27,163 nucleotides of DNA, taken from JAEUOS01 sp040382235. Its GTDB lineage: Bacteria; Pseudomonadota; Gammaproteobacteria; Burkholderiales; JAEUOS01. Where the stretch lies: positions 1-27,163 of the forward strand of contig JBEIFV010000075.1 in NCBI GenBank assembly GCA_040382235.1. Reading direction: 5' to 3'. Below the pieces are notes generated by a model. The model worked only from the letters and a program-made list of their open reading frames with translations. It was not told where the DNA came from and did not search any database. Shown piece by piece: positions 23,051 through 27,163 of the stretch; within the stretch, counting starts at the first letter, position 1; every line of letters starts with the position of its first letter. A program made the translations under genes and the position numbers.

Positions 23051-23959
23051 TCAAGCCAGGACGAAACGTTCGGCGCCGGGGTCGTGCGCGGCTTGCGCCG
23101 TGTCGTGACCGACACGGGCAACGCGTGTTTCGCCGATCAGCTTTTCCAGATGCGCCAGGACCGAGCGCCCGGCCGCGCGGTGCAGGCGCGGGTCGACATC
23201 GGCATACAGCTTTCGCACCATCGCCTCGATGCTGTCGCAGCCCGCGGCAATGCAGGCCAGCACCTGATTCTCGCGTTCGATGCGATGCGCTATCAGCTGG
23301 CTTACAAAGGCTTGCGGGCTTGCGATTGGTGCGCCATGAGTGGGGTAAAACACCTGGTCGTCGCGTGTGAGGAGCTTTTGAAGGCTGGCCATGTAGGCCG
23401 CCATGTTGCCGTCGGGCGGCGATACCACCGTGGTTGACCAGCCCATGACGTGATCGCCGGTGAAGAGCGCGCGCTCCTCGGTGAGCTGGTAGCAGATGTG
23501 GTTCGAGGTATGTCCTGGCGTGGCAACTGCACGCAGCGTCCAGCCGGGTCCGCTCAAGCTGTCGCCATCGAACATCTGTGTTTCCGGCACGAAATCGTAG
23601 TCGGCGCCGGCTTCGGTGGTCTCGCCATGCGCCCCATGTGCGCCGCAGCCGACCACCCGCGCGCCGGTGCGTTCGCGCAACGGTGCCGCCGCGGGCGAAT
23701 GGTCAAGGTGGGTGTGGGTGATCACCAGATGCGTGATGCGCTCACCGTCAAGCGCGGCCAGCAGCGAATCGACATGGGCCATGTCGAGCGGGCCCGGATC
23801 GATCACCGCGACTGCGCCGCGCCCGATTACATAGGTGCCCGAACCCCATGCGGTAAATGGTCCGCTGTTGCGCGCCACCATGCGGCGCACCAGGGGCGAA
23901 ACCTGAACCAAGGTGGCGTAGGCGGGATCGAACTCTCGAATGAACTGGATGGGTGTCAT
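23051..23959 (-). CDS. Metallo-beta-lactamase-fold hydrolase (LACTB2-like)
   Basis: The ATG ending at 23959 gives 302 residues starting MTPIQFIREFDPAYA; a GTG 42 bases upstream is an alternative, and neither has a clear ribosome site. The metal-binding set is complete: THTHLDH (His82, His84, Asp86, His87), His150 (TPGHTSNH), Asp169 (FTGDH) and His208 (YPTHG). The length and C-terminal helical part (about 215-285) with HRIEREN resemble LACTB2/Rv-type hydrolases that act on thioesters, or nucleic-acid-related phosphodiesters. No signal peptide. It is divergent from acs, across a 269-base gap. The substrate is unknown. Confidence 0.88.
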   Translation of the reverse strand: MTPIQFIREFDPAYATLVQVSPLVRRMVARNSGPFTAWGSGTYVIGRGAVAVIDPGPLDMAHVDSLLAALDGERITHLVITHTHLDHSPAAAPLRERTGARVVGCGAHGAHGETTEAGADYDFVPETQMFDGDSLSGPGWTLRAVATPGHTSNHICYQLTEERALFTGDHVMGWSTTVVSPPDGNMAAYMASLQKLLTRDDQVFYPTHGAPIASPQAFVSQLIAHRIERENQVLACIAAGCDSIEAMVRKLYADVDPRLHRAAGRSVLAHLEKLIGETRVARVGHDTAQAAHDPGAERFVLA

Positions 23960-24005
23960 GGAAATGGTGCGTCGCAAAATGGAAAGTGTGGCAAAAGTCA
24001 CGTAT

Positions 24006-24036
24006 TGTAAGGATGCTGTAAGGTCGCTGTCTTACC
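24006..24036. repeat. Three TGTAAGG-like repeats in the hydrolase/acs divergent gap
   Basis: TGTAAGG occurs at 24006-24012 and again at 24017-24023, exactly 11 bases apart (one helical turn), then CTTACC (24031-24036) follows in inverted orientation. The last two form GTAAG-N8-CTTAC. They are about 50 bases upstream of the hydrolase start (23959) and 195 bases upstream of acs. This looks like a cooperative operator for an activator or repressor; no regulator gene is present. Confidence 0.35.
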
Positions 24037-24228
24037 GTCGGGGCCAACCGTAAAAGCGCGGTTTGAATTGTCGTCAGTCGGTGGCTAATCGGTTTGCTCG
24101 CTTGCCGCGGCTGCACAAGCGCTTGTTTGCGAGAGTATCGCCAAACGGGAGTCCTGTGATTGTCGCAGCTTGGCCTGCTTTCTTGTGCCAGGGTGCGACG
24201 ATAATCATCCGGGGAGAGGTGCAAGGCA

Positions 24229-26214
24229 ATGTCCGCGATCGAATCGGTAATGCAGGAAAAGCGCGTGTTCGCGCCGGCCGAATCCATGGTCAAGGCGGCA
24301 GCCATTTCCGGCATGCCGGCCTATGAAGCCCTGTGTCGCGAAGCCGAGCGCGACTACGCCGGTTTCTGGGCGGGCCTGGCGCGCGAGACTGTTGCATGGC
24401 ACAAGCCGTTCACCAGGGTGCTCGACGAGTCCAACGCGCCGTTCTACAAGTGGTTCGAAGACGGTGAACTGAACGCTTCCTACAATTGCCTGGACGTCAA
24501 TCTGGCCAACGGCAATGCCCACAAGACCGCCATCATTTTCGAGGCGGACGACGGCGCCACCACCCATATCACCTACAAGGCGCTGCATGCGCGCGTCTGT
24601 CGCTTCGCCAACGCCTTGCGCGGCATGGGCATCGGCCGTGGCGATCGCGTCGTCATCTACATGCCGATGACCATCGAAGGGGTGGTGGCGATGCAGGCCT
24701 GCGCGCGCATCGGAGCCACTCATTCAGTGGTATTCGGCGGTTTTTCGGCCAAGAGCCTGCAGGAGCGCGTGATCGACGCCGGTGCGGTGGCCATCATCAC
24801 AGCCGACGAGCAGCTGCGCGGCGGCCGTGCGCTGCCGATCAAGGCGATTGTCGACGAAGCGCTGGCCATGGGCGGCTGCGAAGCGATCCGCAATGTGGTG
24901 GTCTACCGCCGCACTGGCGGTGCGGTGGGCATGCAGGCCGGGCGCGATACCTGGATGCACGAGGCCGAGGCCGGCCAGAGCGAAGTCTGCGAACCAGAGT
25001 GGGTGGGTGCCGAGCATCCGCTGTTCATTCTTTATACCTCGGGTTCAACCGGCAAGCCCAAGGGCATACAGCATTCCACCGGCGGTTATCTGCTGTGGAC
25101 CATGCTGACCATGCGCTGGACCTTCGACATCAAGCCCACCGATGTTTTCTGGTGTACCGCCGACATCGGTTGGGTCACCGGCCACTCCTACGTGGCCTAT
25201 GGCCCGCTGGCGGTAGGTGCGACCGAAATCGTGTTCGAAGGCGTGCCCACCTACCCCAGCGCCGGCCGTTTCTGGGACATGATCGGCAAGCATCAGTGCT
25301 CGATCTTCTACACAGCGCCGACGGCAATCCGTTCCCTCATCAAGGCTTCCGAGGTCGACCCCAAGGCCCATCCGCGCAATTACGATCTGAAGTCGTTGCG
25401 CATCCTGGGTTCGGTCGGCGAGCCGATCAATCCGGAAGCCTGGATGTGGTATCACGAGAATATCGGCGGCGGTCTCTGTCCGATCGTCGATACCTTCTGG
25501 CAGACCGAAACCGGTGGTCACATGATCACGCCCCTGCCCGGCGCGACGCCGCTGGTGCCCGGATCCTGCACCTTGCCCCTGCCAGGCATCATCGCGGCGA
25601 TTGTCGACGAGACCGGGCATGACGTGCCCAACGGCAATGGTGGCATCCTGGTGATCAAGCGTCCCTGGCCATCGATGCTGCGCACCATCTGGGGCGATCC
25701 CGAGCGGTTTCGCAAGACCTATTTTCCCGAAGAGTTGGGCGGCAAGCTGTATCTGGCCGGCGATGGCGCGATTCGCGACCGCGATACCGGCTACTTCACC
25801 ATCATGGGGCGGATCGATGATGTGTTGAATGTTTCGGGCCATCGCCTGGGGACGATGGAGATCGAGTCGGCGCTGGTGGCCAACAGCAAGCTGGTGGCCG
25901 AAGCGGCGGTAGTGGGCCGGCCCGACGACCTCACTGGTGAGGCGGTCGTGGCGTTTGTCGTGCTCAAGGGCACACGCCCCACTGGCGAGGCGGCCCAGGC
26001 GATGGCGCGCGAATTGCGCGACTGGGTGGGCCACGAGATCGGGCCGATCGCCAAACCAAAGGATATTCGCTTCGGCGACAACCTGCCCAAGACCCGTTCG
26101 GGCAAGATCATGCGGCGCCTGCTGCGCTCGATTGCCAGGGGTGAAACCATTACGCAGGACATATCAACGCTGGAAAACCCGGCGATTCTCGAGCAGTTGA
26201 AGTTGCCGCTTTGA
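24229..26214 (+). CDS. acsA: Acetyl-CoA synthetase (AMP-forming)
   Basis: A 661-residue protein of normal family length. It activates acetate to acetyl-CoA through acetyl-AMP. Visible motifs: the phosphate loop YTSGSTGKPKG starting at residue 269; the acetate-pocket segment IGWVTGHSYVAYGPL; DTFWQTETGGH; and the C-terminal PKTRSGKIMRR with the regulatory, acetylatable Lys626. The start has GAGAGG and AAGG upstream within 15 bases. The gene is monocistronic and divergent from the hydrolase. It can recover acetate from ring-cleavage or acetoacetate metabolism, but is also a core metabolic enzyme. Confidence 0.97.
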   Translation: MSAIESVMQEKRVFAPAESMVKAAAISGMPAYEALCREAERDYAGFWAGLARETVAWHKPFTRVLDESNAPFYKWFEDGELNASYNCLDVNLANGNAHKTAIIFEADDGATTHITYKALHARVCRFANALRGMGIGRGDRVVIYMPMTIEGVVAMQACARIGATHSVVFGGFSAKSLQERVIDAGAVAIITADEQLRGGRALPIKAIVDEALAMGGCEAIRNVVVYRRTGGAVGMQAGRDTWMHEAEAGQSEVCEPEWVGAEHPLFILYTSGSTGKPKGIQHSTGGYLLWTMLTMRWTFDIKPTDVFWCTADIGWVTGHSYVAYGPLAVGATEIVFEGVPTYPSAGRFWDMIGKHQCSIFYTAPTAIRSLIKASEVDPKAHPRNYDLKSLRILGSVGEPINPEAWMWYHENIGGGLCPIVDTFWQTETGGHMITPLPGATPLVPGSCTLPLPGIIAAIVDETGHDVPNGNGGILVIKRPWPSMLRTIWGDPERFRKTYFPEELGGKLYLAGDGAIRDRDTGYFTIMGRIDDVLNVSGHRLGTMEIESALVANSKLVAEAAVVGRPDDLTGEAVVAFVVLKGTRPTGEAAQAMARELRDWVGHEIGPIAKPKDIRFGDNLPKTRSGKIMRRLLRSIARGETITQDISTLENPAILEQLKLPL

Positions 26215-26386
26215 AGCGGCACCAATTGCGGGTGGCTGGGTCGGACCGGGACGCGCAAGCAGGCTTGGTGCGGCCGGGATGCTTGATGCAATAGCAAGTT
26301 GGATTGACGCAGGCGGCCTGCAAGAGCCGCTGCCGAAATGGCTGCGCCGCGGGATGACCGCGGACTTGCGCAAGGATGGAGACGTG

Positions 26387-26749
26387 ATGCCGGACTCGAT
26401 GTTGATGGTGCAGATACTGAAGGCGATTGCCGAGCTCGCGCTGATGTTTTTTTTGGCGCGCGGGCTCCTTGTGCTGTTTTTCCTGCCGGCCCCGCAAAAG
26501 CTTGAAGGCAACCTCATCTATGGTCTGTTCGTCAAGGGTACGCAGCCGTTTGTCTCGTTCATGCGCCTGATCACGCCGCGCTTCGTGCTCGATCGGCATT
26601 TGCCCTACGCCGCATTTGCGCTGCTGGTGGTAGCGTGGGTGGGCCTGTCGATCGGCAAGTTGCAGTTGTGCGGCGAGAACCCGCAACAACGTGGTTGCGA
26701 GGCGCTTACCCGTGGTGGTCAAACGCCGGCGCCGGCGGTGCCACGATGA
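26387..26749 (+). CDS. Small two-helix membrane protein, unknown function
   Basis: I start at ATG 26387 (120 residues), which is preceded by AAGGATGGAGACGTG with GGAG 5 bases before it; an in-frame ATG at 26279 would add a non-hydrophobic extension. Helices span about residues 9-33 and 73-91. Between them is a short loop with KLEGNLIYGLFVKGTQPF and a Phe-rich second part resembling YggT-like topology, but I cannot assign a family. Cys95 and Cys104 could pair. The stop overlaps the start of a TPR protein by 4 bases (ATGA), so the two probably act together at the membrane. Confidence 0.65.
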   Translation: MPDSMLMVQILKAIAELALMFFLARGLLVLFFLPAPQKLEGNLIYGLFVKGTQPFVSFMRLITPRFVLDRHLPYAAFALLVVAWVGLSIGKLQLCGENPQQRGCEALTRGGQTPAPAVPR

Positions 26750-27163
26750 ATCGCCTGCTGCGTACTTATCTTGATTGGGCCGCGCGCCTCGCCGTGCGCT
26801 TCGGGCAGCACGACCGCGCGCTGGAGTTGTATACCCAGATCGAGGCGGGCGTACCGCGCGGTTCACCCGCCGCTGCCTTGGCGGTGATGTCGCAGGGCCA
26901 TGTCTGGGGTCAAATGGGCGACCGCGCGCGCGCGCGCGCCGAGTTCGAGCGGGCCTTGCGCATCGATCCGAATCTGGCGGTGGCGCATTTCAACATCGGC
27001 TGGGTATGTGACCAGCAGGGCCTGCATGAGGAAGCCCTGCGGCGCTTCGCACAGGCGCTTGAATGCAATCCGGATCACGACCGTGCCTGGTACGGGACCG
27101 GCATCATTCATGTCAAGCACGGGCGCCATCAGGAAGCCAAGCATGCTTTCAAGGAAGTGGTCC
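26746..27163 (+). CDS. TPR-repeat protein, C-terminus cut off by window edge
   Basis: Starts at the ATG overlapping the previous stop, and 139 codons are visible before the right edge with no stop. The first 30 residues are a hydrophobic/basic leader without a clean signal peptide. Then follow at least three 34-residue tetratricopeptide repeats with the Trp/Leu/Gly-Tyr/Ala-Phe/Ala/Pro pattern, ending in FERALRIDPN, FAQALECNPD and AKHAFKEVV. TPRs bind partner proteins. The coupling to the small membrane protein suggests a membrane-attached scaffold. Confidence 0.88.
   Translation, partial: MNRLLRTYLDWAARLAVRFGQHDRALELYTQIEAGVPRGSPAAALAVMSQGHVWGQMGDRARARAEFERALRIDPNLAVAHFNIGWVCDQQGLHEEALRRFAQALECNPDHDRAWYGTGIIHVKHGRHQEAKHAFKEVV
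26923..26939 (+). repeat. CG dinucleotide run inside the TPR gene
   Basis: Eight and a half CG units encode Arg-Ala-Arg-Ala-Arg-Ala in the first TPR. Dinucleotide runs like this can slip and shift the frame, but here they fit coding Arg/Ala bias. Confidence 0.5.

Noticed and set aside
24170..24205. Sigma-54 (GG-N10-GC) or sigma-70 promoter of acs
   Set aside because: The GG at 24172-24173 is followed after 10 bases by TG, not GC, and the GATAAT at 24200 has no -35 hexamer at 16-18 bases.
24486..26034. Long frames on both strands overlapping acetyl-CoA synthetase
   Set aside because: They lie inside an unmistakable Acs reading frame and have shadow-type composition.
26217..26272. Terminator hairpin after acs
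   Set aside because: GCACCAA and TTGGTGC can pair over a loop of about 40 bases, but the loop is long and no T run follows.

Overview
The window looks like a piece of a high-GC betaproteobacterial chromosome, most likely Burkholderiales. The pointers are a fimT-pilV-pilW-pilX-pilY1 minor-pilin operon in the order usual for that group, a Bug/TctC-type solute receptor (a family greatly expanded in Burkholderiales), and strong GC bias at third codon positions. No rRNA, tRNA, CRISPR array, insertion sequence or integrase was recognised. No gene-free stretch exceeds 300 bases.

Layout. (1) 1-5129, minus: type IV pilus minor pilins fimT, pilV, pilW and pilX, and the first 800 codons of a pilY1 gene that runs off the left edge. 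The junctions overlap or are tight, so this is one operon, with a candidate promoter near 5209-5236. (2) 5321-7194: a GT-B glycosyltransferase and a small secreted low-complexity protein. (3) 7195-11503: aromatic ring-cleavage genes, namely fumarylacetoacetase, an extradiol (VOC-fold) dioxygenase on the opposite strand, an SDR dehydrogenase and a gentisate 1,2-dioxygenase-like cupin enzyme. (4) 11607-13842, minus: an orphan DUF47/PhoU-like protein and a PcfJ-like protein. (5) 13983-16888, plus: an OxlT-type MFS transporter, a small FKBP peptidyl-prolyl isomerase and a luciferase-like flavin monooxygenase. (6) 16946-20717, minus: a compact three-gene operon encoding a cytoplasmic RdhA-type reductive dehalogenase, a Bug/TctC periplasmic receptor and an iodotyrosine-deiodinase-type flavoprotein. 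(7) 20830-23959, minus: GDPD phosphodiesterase, MFS transporter and metallo-beta-lactamase-fold hydrolase. (8) 24229-27163, plus: acetyl-CoA synthetase, then a small membrane protein and a TPR protein cut by the right edge.

The most interesting part is region 6. The RdhA-like protein keeps both [4Fe-4S] motifs, and its Tyr429, Lys491 and Arg555 have the same spacing as the catalytic Tyr/Lys/Arg of the oxygen-tolerant catabolic enzyme NpRdhA. Its operon partner is a flavoprotein carrying the Glu/Tyr/Lys substrate-lid triad of iodotyrosine deiodinase, again at identical spacing. Both families remove halogen ortho to a phenolic hydroxyl, one with cobalamin and one with flavin. With the Bug receptor between them, the operon reads as an uptake-and-dehalogenation module for an ortho-halogenated phenolic acid. 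The nearby ring-cleavage genes could receive the dehalogenated product and acetyl-CoA synthetase could take up acetate from it. The active-site residues are seen directly; the substrate and the link to the ring-cleavage genes are inference.
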